From: JAMQPK01 sp035937795 | GTDB taxonomy: Bacteria > Acidobacteriota > Vicinamibacteria > Vicinamibacterales > JAMQPK01 | Direction of reading: 5' to 3' | Length of the DNA: 64,000 nucleotides | Assembly: GCA_035937795.1 (NCBI GenBank) | Contig: DASZHO010000073.1 | Span: 1 to 64,000 of the forward strand | Shown here: piece by piece, positions 1-11,835 of the stretch | Numbering within the stretch: position 1 is the first letter of the stretch | Layout: every line of letters starts with the position of its first letter | Notes under the pieces: model-generated | Databases searched by the model: none | What the model was told of the DNA's origin: nothing | Seen by the model: the letters and a program-made list of their open reading frames with translations, nothing else | Made by a program: the position numbers and the translations under genes

Positions 1-2711
1 GCCAGAAGCCCGGCCGGCAGGCTCAGCGGCAGCGATGCCATGATCGACAGCGGATGGACGAAGCTGTCGAACTGCGAGGCCAGCACCATGTAGATGAACG
101 CGACGGCGAGAAAAATGGCGACGGCAAAATCGTTCGACGCCTCATTGAGCGTCCGCGCGTTTCCGCCGAAGACCACCTGGTAGCCCGGCTTGAGATTCAT
201 CTCGGCGACCTTCGCGCGCGCGGCGTCGAGCACCGTGCCGAGCGGCACGCGATCGAGGTTCCCGAACACCGTCACCTGGCGCTGGCGGTTGTATCGATCG
301 ATCGACGCCGGCGCCGACGCCATCGAGAGCTTCGCCACGTCGCTGATGCGCAGCGCGTTTTGCGACGTCGACGGAATCAGCAGGGTGCCCACGATCTTCG
401 AATCCCGATATGGCTCGTCCAGCCGCAGCTGCACGCTGTACTGCTGGTCGCCGTCCTTGAATTTCGAGACTTCTTCGCCGCCGATGAGCGTGCGCAGATT
501 CGTGGCGAGCGAATCGATGGGCACCCCCATGTCGGCCGCCCGCACGCGATCGACCGTCACGCGCAGCTCCGGCTTGGTGGCGTCGAGATTCGTGTCGGCA
601 TCCACGATGCCCGGGATCGTCTTGATCTTCTGGACCAGCTCTGCCGAATACGCCTGGAGCTGATCGAGATCCGGCCCTTGAATCAGCGCCTGCAGCCGGT
701 TTCCACCGCCGCCACCGCCGCCCCCGCTACTCGATGACGCGCCGGAAATGTCGGTGCCGCCCATGATCCGGGGGCGAACGCCGCGATAGCGCGCGAGAAT
801 CGTCCGCGCCTGCCGCATCAGGTCCTGCTGCGATAGCTTGCGCGACTCCAGCGGCGTCATTCCCACGTAGAAATTCGCCCCGGCGGGGTAGATGGTTGTG
901 AACACGAGCGCCACTTCCGGCAGCGCGCGCAGATCGCGCTCGATGTCGGCCGTGTACTCGTCGGTGCGCGCGAAACTCGTGCCGGAGGGCAGCTTCGCCC
1001 CCACGCTGAACTCGCTCTGGTCGTCGTCTGGCACGAGCTCTTTGCCGACATACGGATAGAGCAGCCCCGCCGAAAGGGTGACGCCCGCCGCGATCGCCGC
1101 CATTGCCAGACGGTGGCTGAGCGCCCACTGCAGCATGCGCCCGTAATGCCGATCCATCCACGCGTAGGCTCCGCGCGACTTCGACTGCGTGTGGTGCCTC
1201 TCCTTTCCGTCGTGCGGACCATGGCCGCCCACGTCCGACTTCTTCAGCCACAGCGAGCAGAGCGTCGGAGTCAGCGTGAAGGACACCAGCATCGAGATCA
1301 GAATCGCCGCCGCCGAGGTGATGCCGAAGCTGAAGAAGTACTGGCCCACCTGCCCGGTCATGAAGGCCACCGGCAGGAAGATCACGACCAGCGACAGCGT
1401 GGTGGCCATCACCGCGAGGCCGATCTCCTCGGTCGCTTGGATCGCCGCCTCGTGGGGCGTGACATCCTTCTCTTCGATGTACCTGAAGATGTTCTCCAGC
1501 ACGACGATCGCATCGTCGATGACGATGCCCGTGGCAAGCGACAACGCCAGCATCGTCATGTTGTTCAGCGTGAATCCGAACGCCTTCATCACCGTGAACG
1601 TGCCGATGATCGACGTCGGGATGGCCAGCGCGGCGATCAGCGTGACCTTCGGGTTGCGCATGAACAAAAAGACGACGAAGCTCGCCAGAAAACCGCCGAG
1701 GAACAGGTGCAGCTTGATGTCCTCGAACGAGCGGCGGATGAATCGCGACTGATCGCGGATCGGCTGCACGCGGATGTCGGACGGGAGCGTGCGGCGAATC
1801 GATTCGATCCGCTTCAGCACGCCGTCGACCACGTCGACCGTGTTGGTCCCCGACTGCTTCTGAATCAGCAGAGAGATCGCGGGTTGGCCGTCCAGGCGGG
1901 CGGCGCTGCTGATCTCCTGCACGGTGTCGGTCACACGGCCGACGTCGCCGAACGTCACCACCGACCCTTTGCTCGAAGAAACGATGATGCGATTGAAGTC
2001 GTCGACGTTCTGGATGCGTCCCATCGTCCGGACGCTGATTTCCGCCGGGCCGGACACGAACGTCCCGCCCGGGATCTCGACGTCCTGGCGCTGAACAGAC
2101 GCGCGCACCTGATCGACGGTCAGGCCGTAGGCGTTCAATCGGTCTGGGTTCAGGAGCAGGTCGATCTCGCGATGGCGGTCGCCGATGAACGTGATGGCGC
2201 CCACGTCTTTGACCGTTTCGAGCACCTGGGCGATCTGCACATCGGTGATCTCGGTCAGCTCTTTCGCCGACCGCGGCCCCGACACGACGAGGGTGAGAAT
2301 TGGCGCCGAATCCGGGTCGAGCTTCTGCACGACCGGCGGGTAGGTGTCGCGCGGGAAATTCCGCACCGCGACCGCCACCTTGTCGCGCACATCCTGGACC
2401 GCGGCCTCGATATTGCGCTCGAGCACGAACGTGATGGTGACCCCGGCGCGCCCCTCGTCCGAGCTGGCGCGCAGCTCGTCGATGCCGTTGATCGTGTTGA
2501 CGGCCTCCTCGAGCGGCTTGGTGATTTGCGTCTCGATCTCTTCGGCGCTGGCGCCCGGGAGCGACACCGACACGAACACGATGGGCGGATCCGTTTTCGG
2601 CATCAGGTCGAGGCCGAGCTGGCGATACGAGAAGGCGCCGGTCACGACAATCGCCGCCGTGATCATGACGGCGAAGACGGGACGATTCACGCTGACGCGG
2701 GATATGATCAT
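1..2711 (-). CDS. RND efflux pump inner-membrane permease (AcrB/MdtBC type), C-terminus beyond window
   Basis: Proton-driven drug or metal exporter of the inner membrane. About 903 residues are visible of the usual 1030-1070; the rest lies left of base 1. The start is ATG at 2711 (MIISRVSVNRP), followed by TM1 near residues 13-31. The TM4 motif GIVIDDAIVVLEN near residue 395 carries the paired Asp of the proton relay. The visible part ends in the ASQFDSFVHPLS region that precedes TM10. A run of four Ser and eight Gly sits in the periplasmic part (about 700-735). The start overlaps the stop of the upstream fusion protein by 4 bases (ATGA), so the two are translationally coupled. No outer-membrane channel gene is in view. 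Substrate unknown. Confidence 0.95.
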   Translation of the reverse strand, partial: MIISRVSVNRPVFAVMITAAIVVTGAFSYRQLGLDLMPKTDPPIVFVSVSLPGASAEEIETQITKPLEEAVNTINGIDELRASSDEGRAGVTITFVLERNIEAAVQDVRDKVAVAVRNFPRDTYPPVVQKLDPDSAPILTLVVSGPRSAKELTEITDVQIAQVLETVKDVGAITFIGDRHREIDLLLNPDRLNAYGLTVDQVRASVQRQDVEIPGGTFVSGPAEISVRTMGRIQNVDDFNRIIVSSSKGSVVTFGDVGRVTDTVQEISSAARLDGQPAISLLIQKQSGTNTVDVVDGVLKRIESIRRTLPSDIRVQPIRDQSRFIRRSFEDIKLHLFLGGFLASFVVFLFMRNPKVTLIAALAIPTSIIGTFTVMKAFGFTLNNMTMLALSLATGIVIDDAIVVLENIFRYIEEKDVTPHEAAIQATEEIGLAVMATTLSLVVIFLPVAFMTGQVGQYFFSFGITSAAAILISMLVSFTLTPTLCSLWLKKSDVGGHGPHDGKERHHTQSKSRGAYAWMDRHYGRMLQWALSHRLAMAAIAAGVTLSAGLLYPYVGKELVPDDDQSEFSVGAKLPSGTSFARTDEYTADIERDLRALPEVALVFTTIYPAGANFYVGMTPLESRKLSQQDLMRQARTILARYRGVRPRIMGGTDISGASSSSGGGGGGGGNRLQALIQGPDLDQLQAYSAELVQKIKTIPGIVDADTNLDATKPELRVTVDRVRAADMGVPIDSLATNLRTLIGGEEVSKFKDGDQQYSVQLRLDEPYRDSKIVGTLLIPSTSQNALRISDVAKLSMASAPASIDRYNRQRQVTVFGNLDRVPLGTVLDAARAKVAEMNLKPGYQVVFGGNARTLNEASNDFAVAIFLAVAFIYMVLASQFDSFVHPLSIMASLPLSLPAGLL

Positions 2712-3973
2712 GGCTGCCTCCCGCCGCCAGCCGCCGGCGCCTTGTTGGCCGCGTCCCCCTTCGATTCGACCACGGGCACCCCGGACGCGAGCTGGTTCAG
2801 GTTGGTGATCGCCAGCCGTTCATCGCCCTTCAGCCCATCGACAATCTCGACGAGCGGGCCTTGATGCACCCCCTGGGCGACCTGCTGCGCCTTCACCTTG
2901 CCCTTGTCGATGATGTACACGGTCGACACGCCGGCCAGCGTCGAGACCGCTTGCTCGGGCACCGCCAGGACCCGGTCGTCGATGTGCGTCAGGACGACGC
3001 CCTTTGCGAAGAATCCCGGCTTCAGCCGGTAGTTGGGATTCGCCAGCTCGGCTTCGATGGGGAATGTGCGCGTCAGCTGATCGACCGCCGGGCTGACGGA
3101 CACGATCACGCCATGAAAAATTTCTCCGGGAAACGATTCGACGCTGAACTGCACCGGCATGCCGAGATGAATCGCGCTGGCGTAGCGTTCCTGCGCCGCC
3201 GTGACCATTTTCAGCGGATCCATCTGCACCAGCGTGACGACCGGCGTGTCTTCCTTGATGAATTCCCCCGGCTGCACCAGCCGCTCGGCGACCGATCCGG
3301 CGACAGGCGCCTTGATCGAGGCGTCGTCGAGCTTCTTCTGCGCCAGAAAATAGGCCGCGCGCCGATCCTGCAGACTCGCCTTCAGGCTGTGGACGGTTTC
3401 GAGCGCCGCCTGGTACGCGGCGTCCGTGACTTTGAGCCTCGTCCGCGTCGCTTCGAGATCCACAGCTGAGATCAGCCCCTGTTTCGAGAGCTCTTCCGCC
3501 CGGATGTTCTGCGTGCGCGCATCGTCGCGGTTGGCCAGCGCGGTTCTCACGCCGGAGATCTGTTCGTCGGGCGGCAGCACCTCCGCTCCCGCGGTCATGT
3601 TCAGCTGCGCCTCGGTCTGCCTCAGCGCGCTCTCGGCCCGCTCCAGCGCCAGCTCCAGTTCGCGCGGCTCGACGTGCACCAGGACCTGTCCCCGCTGGAC
3701 CGCCTGTCCCAGTTGCACCGCAACATCGCGGACGACGCCCGCGACCTCGCTGCTGACCTTCGCCTGGTCCGGAGACATCAGGTTGCCCGACAGATCGACC
3801 GTGCGTTGAACGGAGATCCGAGACACCTTAACGACTTCCACCGGAACCCCTTGGGCCTGTCGGGTCGCCTGGCCGGCCGCGTTGCTGCAGGCCTCGGCCA
3901 GCACCACGGCGGCCAACAGCGCGCCCGCGTGCATCCAACTGGTGCGGGGCCGTGACCCCATGAGCCTATTCAT
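2708..3973 (-). CDS. RND efflux periplasmic adaptor (HlyD/AcrA-type membrane fusion protein)
   Basis: 421 residues. It links the RND permease to an outer-membrane channel. The start at 3973 (MNRLMGSRP) is preferred over an upstream in-frame start because it gives a basic N-terminus, a hydrophobic stretch and a Cys in AEAC, suggesting a signal peptide and possibly a lipoprotein with an imperfect lipobox. Then come the usual parts: biotinyl-lipoyl half (GVVRDVAVQLGQAV), a coiled-coil hairpin near residues 90-190 rich in Glu, Ala and Leu, the second lipoyl half (IKAPVAGSVAERLVQPGE), and a beta-barrel. It is first in a two-gene minus-strand operon with the permease. A 166-base gap separates it from cysNC; an AT-rich stretch at 4128-4140 could hold its promoter. 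Confidence 0.93.
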   Translation of the reverse strand: MNRLMGSRPRTSWMHAGALLAAVVLAEACSNAAGQATRQAQGVPVEVVKVSRISVQRTVDLSGNLMSPDQAKVSSEVAGVVRDVAVQLGQAVQRGQVLVHVEPRELELALERAESALRQTEAQLNMTAGAEVLPPDEQISGVRTALANRDDARTQNIRAEELSKQGLISAVDLEATRTRLKVTDAAYQAALETVHSLKASLQDRRAAYFLAQKKLDDASIKAPVAGSVAERLVQPGEFIKEDTPVVTLVQMDPLKMVTAAQERYASAIHLGMPVQFSVESFPGEIFHGVIVSVSPAVDQLTRTFPIEAELANPNYRLKPGFFAKGVVLTHIDDRVLAVPEQAVSTLAGVSTVYIIDKGKVKAQQVAQGVHQGPLVEIVDGLKGDERLAITNLNQLASGVPVVESKGDAANKAPAAGGGRQP

Positions 3974-4139
3974 CCGCGATACCTCTGAAATGGAGTCAGG
4001 CTTGCGCCCCTGCCAGCCCTGCCCGCCATGCGTGCGAAGTCTGAGACTGAGACGGAGAAGACGATTCGCCGGGCCGCGCCGCGAAGGCACACAGTCAGCG
4101 CGAACGGCGGCAGTCGACAGAAATGTTATTTTAACTGAT

Positions 4140-5933
4140 TTAGCGAATTTGCCGCATCAAGTGCTCCAGCACCCGATTGACGCGCTCGTCAAGCGGCGTC
4201 CGCTCCGGGAGGGTCACTTCCGGGTGCTCGGGCGGCTCGTATTGCGAGCTCGCATCGTTGCTGATGCTCAAGTAGGCCTCGAGGAAGGGAATCTTCGGCC
4301 CGTCGTGCGTCTCCGTGATGTTGCGGGCGCGGTCGCGTTCAGCGCGCGTCGGCGAGGTGAAGCTCACGATGCACACCTGGCCGGATTCTGCGAACAGCTT
4401 CGCGACTTCCGACACGCGGCGCAAGTTCTCTTCGCGATCCGACCCCGACACGCCGAGGTCGGCGCTCAGCCCCGGCCGGATATTGTCGCCGTCGAGCACG
4501 AAGACCTGGATATGCCGCTCGAACAACTGACGCTCGAGCGCCTTGGCCAGCGTCGTTTTTCCGCTGCCGGGCACCCCGGTCAGCCAGACCACCGCGCCCC
4601 GATGGCCGTGGCGCAGGTGCCGTTCGCCGCGCGCCACACGCGTGAGGTCCGCGGTCAGCCCGGCATCGGCCACCACCGTGGCTGCGGCAAATCGCTCGGG
4701 GACCTCGATCACAATTCCGCCGCCCGCCACATCGAACCCGTCGACCAGAACGATCCGTCCGAGCGTCGGGATGCGTGTGAACAAATCAACCGCCACGGGC
4801 CGGTGGGTATGAATCACCACCCTGGCTGCATCGTTGGTCCGCACCGAGTCGGCGCCCTGGATGATCTCGACCGTCGACGCGTCGACCACTTCTTCGAGCG
4901 TTTTGATCTCGCACTCGACTTCCTGCGTCACCAGCTTCAGCTTGTAGCGTTTGCCGGCGGCCAGCGGCGTCCTGCCCAGCCAGAAAATGCGCGCGGTGAA
5001 CTCGGTGGCCAGGCTCGGCGCGTCGTTCGTGTGAACGGCAATCGATCCGCGCTCGACGAACAACTGGTCGGCGAGGGTGACCCCCGCGGGGTCGCCGGCG
5101 CGCAGCGTGTCGACGTGCGGCGTGTTCCAGCTTTCGATCGATCGGACGACGCTCGTGCGGCCCGAAGGCAGGAAGAGCAGCTGATCGCCCGTCTTCAGCG
5201 TGCCGGCTTCGATGCGGCCGGCGAGGATGCGCCGGTGGTCGAAGCGGTAGACGTCCTGAATGGGAAACCGCAGCGGCCGATCGGTGATTTCCGCCGCGTC
5301 CGGGATCGAGTCCAGCGCTTCAACCACCGTTGGCCCCTTGAACCACTGCAGGTGCTCGTCGCGCGACGCGATGTTGTCGCCCTGTCGCGCCGAGACCGGC
5401 AGGATCTGCCGCGGCCGGACGCCGATGCCGCCCAGAAATTTCGAGTACTCGGTCGAGACCTCCTCGAACACCTTCTGCGAGTAATCAACGAGATCCATCT
5501 TGTTGACCACCACGACGACTTCGAGCACGCCGATCAGGCGAAGCAGGTAGCCGTGCCGGCGCGTCTGCTCCTGCACCCCTTCCAGGGCGTCGATGATGAT
5601 GAGCGCTGCGTCCGCCCGCGAGGCGCCGGTCACCATGTTCTTGACGAACTCTTTGTGGCCCGGGGCATCGATGATCACGTATTCGCGCTGGGCGGTGCGA
5701 AACCAGATCTGCGCGGTGTCGATGGTGATGTTCTGATCGCGCTCGGCCTGCAGGCCGTCCATCAGATTCGCGAACTCGAACGGCACCCCGCGCCGCTGCG
5801 CGATGGCGACGAGCTGCTCGTACTTGCCGTCGGGCAGAGAGCCGGTATCGTAGAAGAGCCGGCCGATGAGGGTTGACTTGCCGTGGTCCACGTGGCCGAC
5901 CACGACCAGCCGCAACTGGCGCGAGTCGGTCAT
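4140..5933 (-). CDS. cysNC: bifunctional sulfate adenylyltransferase large subunit / APS kinase (CysN-CysC fusion)
   Basis: 597 residues. The N-terminal GTPase helps CysD make APS from ATP and sulfate; the C-terminal kinase should make PAPS. Visible GTPase motifs: GHVDHGKST (about 12-20), DAPGHKEF (about 88) and NKMD (about 142). EF-Tu-like beta-barrels follow to about 430. The kinase part has a P-loop GVPGSGKTT (about 450), LDGDNIRPGL, DREENLRRV and FTSPTRAER. Unusually, between FLEAYLS and YEPPEHPE the normal APS-kinase stretch of about 25 residues (the DPKGLYKKARAGE...FTGID lid) is missing, so kinase activity is in doubt. The ATG at 5933 overlaps the cysD stop by one base (TGATG). Confidence 0.93.
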   Translation of the reverse strand: MTDSRQLRLVVVGHVDHGKSTLIGRLFYDTGSLPDGKYEQLVAIAQRRGVPFEFANLMDGLQAERDQNITIDTAQIWFRTAQREYVIIDAPGHKEFVKNMVTGASRADAALIIIDALEGVQEQTRRHGYLLRLIGVLEVVVVVNKMDLVDYSQKVFEEVSTEYSKFLGGIGVRPRQILPVSARQGDNIASRDEHLQWFKGPTVVEALDSIPDAAEITDRPLRFPIQDVYRFDHRRILAGRIEAGTLKTGDQLLFLPSGRTSVVRSIESWNTPHVDTLRAGDPAGVTLADQLFVERGSIAVHTNDAPSLATEFTARIFWLGRTPLAAGKRYKLKLVTQEVECEIKTLEEVVDASTVEIIQGADSVRTNDAARVVIHTHRPVAVDLFTRIPTLGRIVLVDGFDVAGGGIVIEVPERFAAATVVADAGLTADLTRVARGERHLRHGHRGAVVWLTGVPGSGKTTLAKALERQLFERHIQVFVLDGDNIRPGLSADLGVSGSDREENLRRVSEVAKLFAESGQVCIVSFTSPTRAERDRARNITETHDGPKIPFLEAYLSISNDASSQYEPPEHPEVTLPERTPLDERVNRVLEHLMRQIR

Positions 5934-6751
5934 CACATGTAGCCGTCGCGCCGCAGCTTCTCGAAGGCGTCTTCGCTTTCCTGGTCCTGCGCGCGCCCGG
6001 CGCGTTCGGGGATTCTGGTCGCCTTGAGCTCGGTGACGATCTCGGAGACCGTCCTCGCCGTCGACTGAATCGGGAACGTGCACGGCGCGCATCCGAGCGA
6101 TCGATACCGGTGACCCGTCCCATCGTCGAAATACAGCGGGATCACGGGGATCTTCTCGCGCTCGATGTACTCCCAGACATTCAGCTCGGTCCAGTGCAGC
6201 AGCGGATGGATACGGATGTGCGTGCCGGGCGCGAAGTCCGTCTTGAACTGATTCCAGAACTCCGGCGGCTGGTCCGACGCGTTCCATTCCATGTTGGCGT
6301 TGCGCGGGGAGAAATAGCGCTCCTTGGCGCGCGTGGCGTCCTCGTCGCGCCTCACGCCGACGATGATGCCGGTGTAGCCGTAGTGCTCGATCACCTGCTG
6401 CAGCCCGTCTTTCTTGAGCCAGCCGCAGCATTCCACGCGCGTGGCGCGGCCGTTCGGGTAGGTACGGCCTTCCTCGAGCACCGCCTTGTTCTGTCCCACG
6501 ACGAGCTGCAGGTTCCATTCGCGGACCAGGCGGTCGCGGTACTCGATCATCGAGGGAATCTTGTAGCTCGTGTCGATGTGGACGAGCGGAAACGGCACAT
6601 GTCCGAAAAAGGCCTTCCGCGCCAGCCAGAGCATCGCCGTGGAGTCCTTGCCGATGCTCCAGAGCATCGCCATGTTGTCGAACTTGGCGAACGCCTCCCG
6701 CATGATGAAGATCGATTCGCTTTCCAGCGCGTTCAGATGATCGTAAGGCAA
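5933..6751 (-). CDS. cysD: sulfate adenylyltransferase small subunit (divergent CysD, PAPS-reductase fold)
   Basis: 272 residues, against about 300 in E. coli. ATP-pyrophosphatase-fold subunit that adenylates sulfate. The PP-loop is SIGKDSTAM (about 32-40), and VRRDEDATRAKERYFS matches the conserved RRDEE..RAKER region. It differs from the E. coli type in carrying VECCGWLKK and a C-terminal LGCAPC motif instead of a longer insert, which marks a known divergent CysD branch. The best start is TTG at 6751; no in-frame ATG lies nearby. First gene of cysD-cysNC. The neighbour across the 87-base divergent gap is uvrA. No cysH or sulfite reductase is in the window. Confidence 0.9.
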   Translation of the reverse strand: MPYDHLNALESESIFIMREAFAKFDNMAMLWSIGKDSTAMLWLARKAFFGHVPFPLVHIDTSYKIPSMIEYRDRLVREWNLQLVVGQNKAVLEEGRTYPNGRATRVECCGWLKKDGLQQVIEHYGYTGIIVGVRRDEDATRAKERYFSPRNANMEWNASDQPPEFWNQFKTDFAPGTHIRIHPLLHWTELNVWEYIEREKIPVIPLYFDDGTGHRYRSLGCAPCTFPIQSTARTVSEIVTELKATRIPERAGRAQDQESEDAFEKLRRDGYM

Positions 6752-6838
6752 AACGTTTTCATTCTATCGGGTTGTTGAAGATCGTGCCAGCGTGCGCTAC
6801 CATTTAAGGTTTAGGCCTGTAGAAAAATCTTCCGCAGT

Positions 6839-9799
<2,961 letters not shown>

Positions 9800-9812
9800 C
9801 GTGAGGAGGCTC

Positions 9813-11144
9813 ATGATGGCCGCCGCGCTGGGCGTTCTGCTGGCGGCGTCCCCCGCGTCCTCTGCGTCGTCTGCATCGTCTGCTGGGGCCCAGCATACGT
9901 TTGAAGAAGTCGCCGCGGGGCTCCGGGCGCCGGACCCGGACACGAGGCTTCGTGCGGTTCAGATCCTGAAGGACGGCGGGCTCGCCGAGGCTGCCGGGCC
10001 GCTGTCGGCGGCCGTGAACGACCCCGATGCCCGCGTGCAACTTGCCGCGATTGATGCCGAGCGCTCGCTCTTCATAACCAAGCCGATCGCGCGGAAGAGA
10101 ATGATTGGCTTCGTCGTTGAAGTGCGAAACAACGATGTTGGCGAGCAGGTCTTTGCCGCCGGCCAGCTGGCGCTGGTGGCGAGAGTCGTTCCGCCGGAAG
10201 TGCTGTCCGCGCTCGCCGAAGCGATGCACTCATCGAATCCACGCGTGCGCCTCGACGCCCTCTACGTGTTCGGGGCGCTTGCGCCGCTTGGCCGGCCGGC
10301 CGCCCCCGGAACCGCTGCGAGCCCGGCAGCGCCCGCAACCGCTGCAAGCGAAGACGCCATCCGCAGCGGGATCTCGTGGACGATCGAAGCGCTTCGCCGG
10401 GGCAATCGCGCCGAGCAGACAGCCGCCGCCGAGGTGGCAGGACGCGCGCTGAAAGATTGCGGGAGCCCCGTCGCGGGGGAGTTGTGCGTCGAGATGGGCA
10501 ACGCGCTCGTCGACGCCGTAAACAATCGCGATGCGCAGGTCCATCGCGCCGCCATGGTATCGCTCGGCCAGCTGCGCTATCCGAATGCCGTCCAGGCGCT
10601 CGCCGATCAGCTCAGCTACTACCAGAACGGTCCGGACGCGCACGCCGCGCTCGAAGGCCTGGCCGGCATCGGCCATCCTACATCGGCCGACATCTTCAAG
10701 CGGCTGCTCGCCAGCGGCGATCCTGATTTCCGGCGGCTCGCCGTCGAGGGTCTCGCGCGCGCCGGCAGCGCCGCGGATCTTCCGGACGTCCAACGCATGG
10801 CGCAGACCGAAAAGTCGAACCCGGTGTTGCTCGCGCTCCACTACGCCGCGCTCAAGCTGGGTGCGCCGGGCGCCAAGCCGGACCAGCTCATCGCCTCGCT
10901 TCGCGATCCGTCGCTCCGGCCCCTTGCGCTGCAGTATCTACTCGACCTGAGCCCGGCTATCGCGCCAGCGCTCGCCAGCCATCTCCAGGATCCCGACCCT
11001 GAAACGCGAATGCTGGTAGCTGACGTGCTCGGCTTCTCGCGCGATGCGGCGATCGTTCCCAGGCTGGAAGCCGCCACCAAAGATCCCGACATGGAGACGG
11101 CGCGCGCGGCCAGGCGTGCCATCGATCGGATCAACCTGCGCTGA
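9813..11144 (+). CDS. secreted HEAT-repeat protein
   Basis: 443 residues, function unknown. The N-terminus (MMAAALGVLLAAS followed by Ser-Ala repeats) is a signal peptide, so the protein is probably periplasmic. The rest is a string of HEAT/PBS-lyase-like helical pairs, for example APDPDTRLRAVQIL, DPDARVQLAAID, NPRVRLDALYVFG and DPETRMLVADVLG, a scaffold for protein contacts. A good ribosome site GAGGAGG at 9803-9809 supports ATG at 9813 or 9816; an upstream in-frame ATG at 9786 lies inside uvrA and would put the ribosome site within the gene. The stop touches the next start (TGAATG), so it is coupled to the glycosylase gene. Confidence 0.85.
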   Translation: MMAAALGVLLAASPASSASSASSAGAQHTFEEVAAGLRAPDPDTRLRAVQILKDGGLAEAAGPLSAAVNDPDARVQLAAIDAERSLFITKPIARKRMIGFVVEVRNNDVGEQVFAAGQLALVARVVPPEVLSALAEAMHSSNPRVRLDALYVFGALAPLGRPAAPGTAASPAAPATAASEDAIRSGISWTIEALRRGNRAEQTAAAEVAGRALKDCGSPVAGELCVEMGNALVDAVNNRDAQVHRAAMVSLGQLRYPNAVQALADQLSYYQNGPDAHAALEGLAGIGHPTSADIFKRLLASGDPDFRRLAVEGLARAGSAADLPDVQRMAQTEKSNPVLLALHYAALKLGAPGAKPDQLIASLRDPSLRPLALQYLLDLSPAIAPALASHLQDPDPETRMLVADVLGFSRDAAIVPRLEAATKDPDMETARAARRAIDRINLR

Positions 11145-11768
11145 ATGGCGATGGCGCGCCTTCCGCGGTCGTTTTATGCGCGACCGACGCTGGAGGTGGC
11201 CGGGGATCTAGTCGGCAAGGTCCTCATTCACAACACGCCGGCCGGCCGCACCTCGGGAGCGATCGTCGAGGTCGAAGCCTATGTCGGCGAGGCCGATCCC
11301 GCCTGCCATGCGGCTCCAGGTCCCACCGGCCGCAACGCACCGCTCTACGGCCCGCCGGGGCACGCCTATGTGTATCTCAATTACGGCGTTCATTACCTGG
11401 TGAATGTCGTGACGGAGCCGGAAGCGTCGCCGGCCGCGGTGCTGATTCGCGCGCTGGAGCCGCTCGAAGGCCTGGCGCTGATGCGTAAACGACGCCTTCG
11501 TGCGCGCACGGCAAGGCAGAGGAAGAACTCGCGCAGGATTTCCGATCAGGACCTCTGCAAAGGTCCGGGCAACGTGACGCATGCGATGGGCATCTCGCTC
11601 CGCCAGAACCGCCTGGATCTTCTCGGGCGGGAGCTCTACATCGAAGATCGCGGGCTTCGGGTCGGCCAGGTCATCTGGAGCCCGCGGATTGGCATCACGA
11701 AGGGCACGGAAAGACCGTGGCGCTGCTTCGCCGGCGACAGCGCGTCAGTCTCCGGCCCACGTCGCTAA
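11145..11768 (+). CDS. mpg: DNA-3-methyladenine glycosylase, AAG/MPG type
   Basis: 207 residues. Removes alkylated purines in base-excision repair. It shows the family core: SFYARPTLEVAGDLVGK at the start, IVEVEAYVGEADPACHA with the catalytic Glu, RNAPLYGPPGHAYVYLNYG, and CKGPGNVTHAMGIS. Its start immediately follows the stop of the HEAT gene. The neighbourhood (uvrA upstream, Ku and uvrC downstream) is rich in repair genes, though gene order alone does not show a shared role. A 7-bp repeat array begins directly after its TAA stop. Confidence 0.95.
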   Translation: MAMARLPRSFYARPTLEVAGDLVGKVLIHNTPAGRTSGAIVEVEAYVGEADPACHAAPGPTGRNAPLYGPPGHAYVYLNYGVHYLVNVVTEPEASPAAVLIRALEPLEGLALMRKRRLRARTARQRKNSRRISDQDLCKGPGNVTHAMGISLRQNRLDLLGRELYIEDRGLRVGQVIWSPRIGITKGTERPWRCFAGDSASVSGPRR

Positions 11769-11832
11769 GCTCTCAGCTCTCAGCTCTCAGCTGTCAGGCC
11801 CTCAGCTTTCAGCTCTCAGCTTTCAGCCCTCA
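11769..11832. repeat. heptamer array (GCTNTCA), nine units
   Basis: Nine units of a GCTNTCA-type heptamer (one unit is 8 bp) fill the 67-base convergent gap between the glycosylase stop (11766-11768) and the M1 peptidase stop (11836-11838). Confidence 0.95.
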
Positions 11833-11835
11833 GCC

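Noticed and set aside
1113..2864. 583-codon open frame on the plus strand
   Set aside because: It lies antisense to the RND permease, is rich in Arg, His and Asp from complementary GC-rich codons, and has no family signature.
3882..5876. 664-codon open frame on the plus strand
   Set aside because: Antisense to cysNC and the fusion-protein start. Composition is that of a shadow frame; the minus-strand genes have clear motifs.
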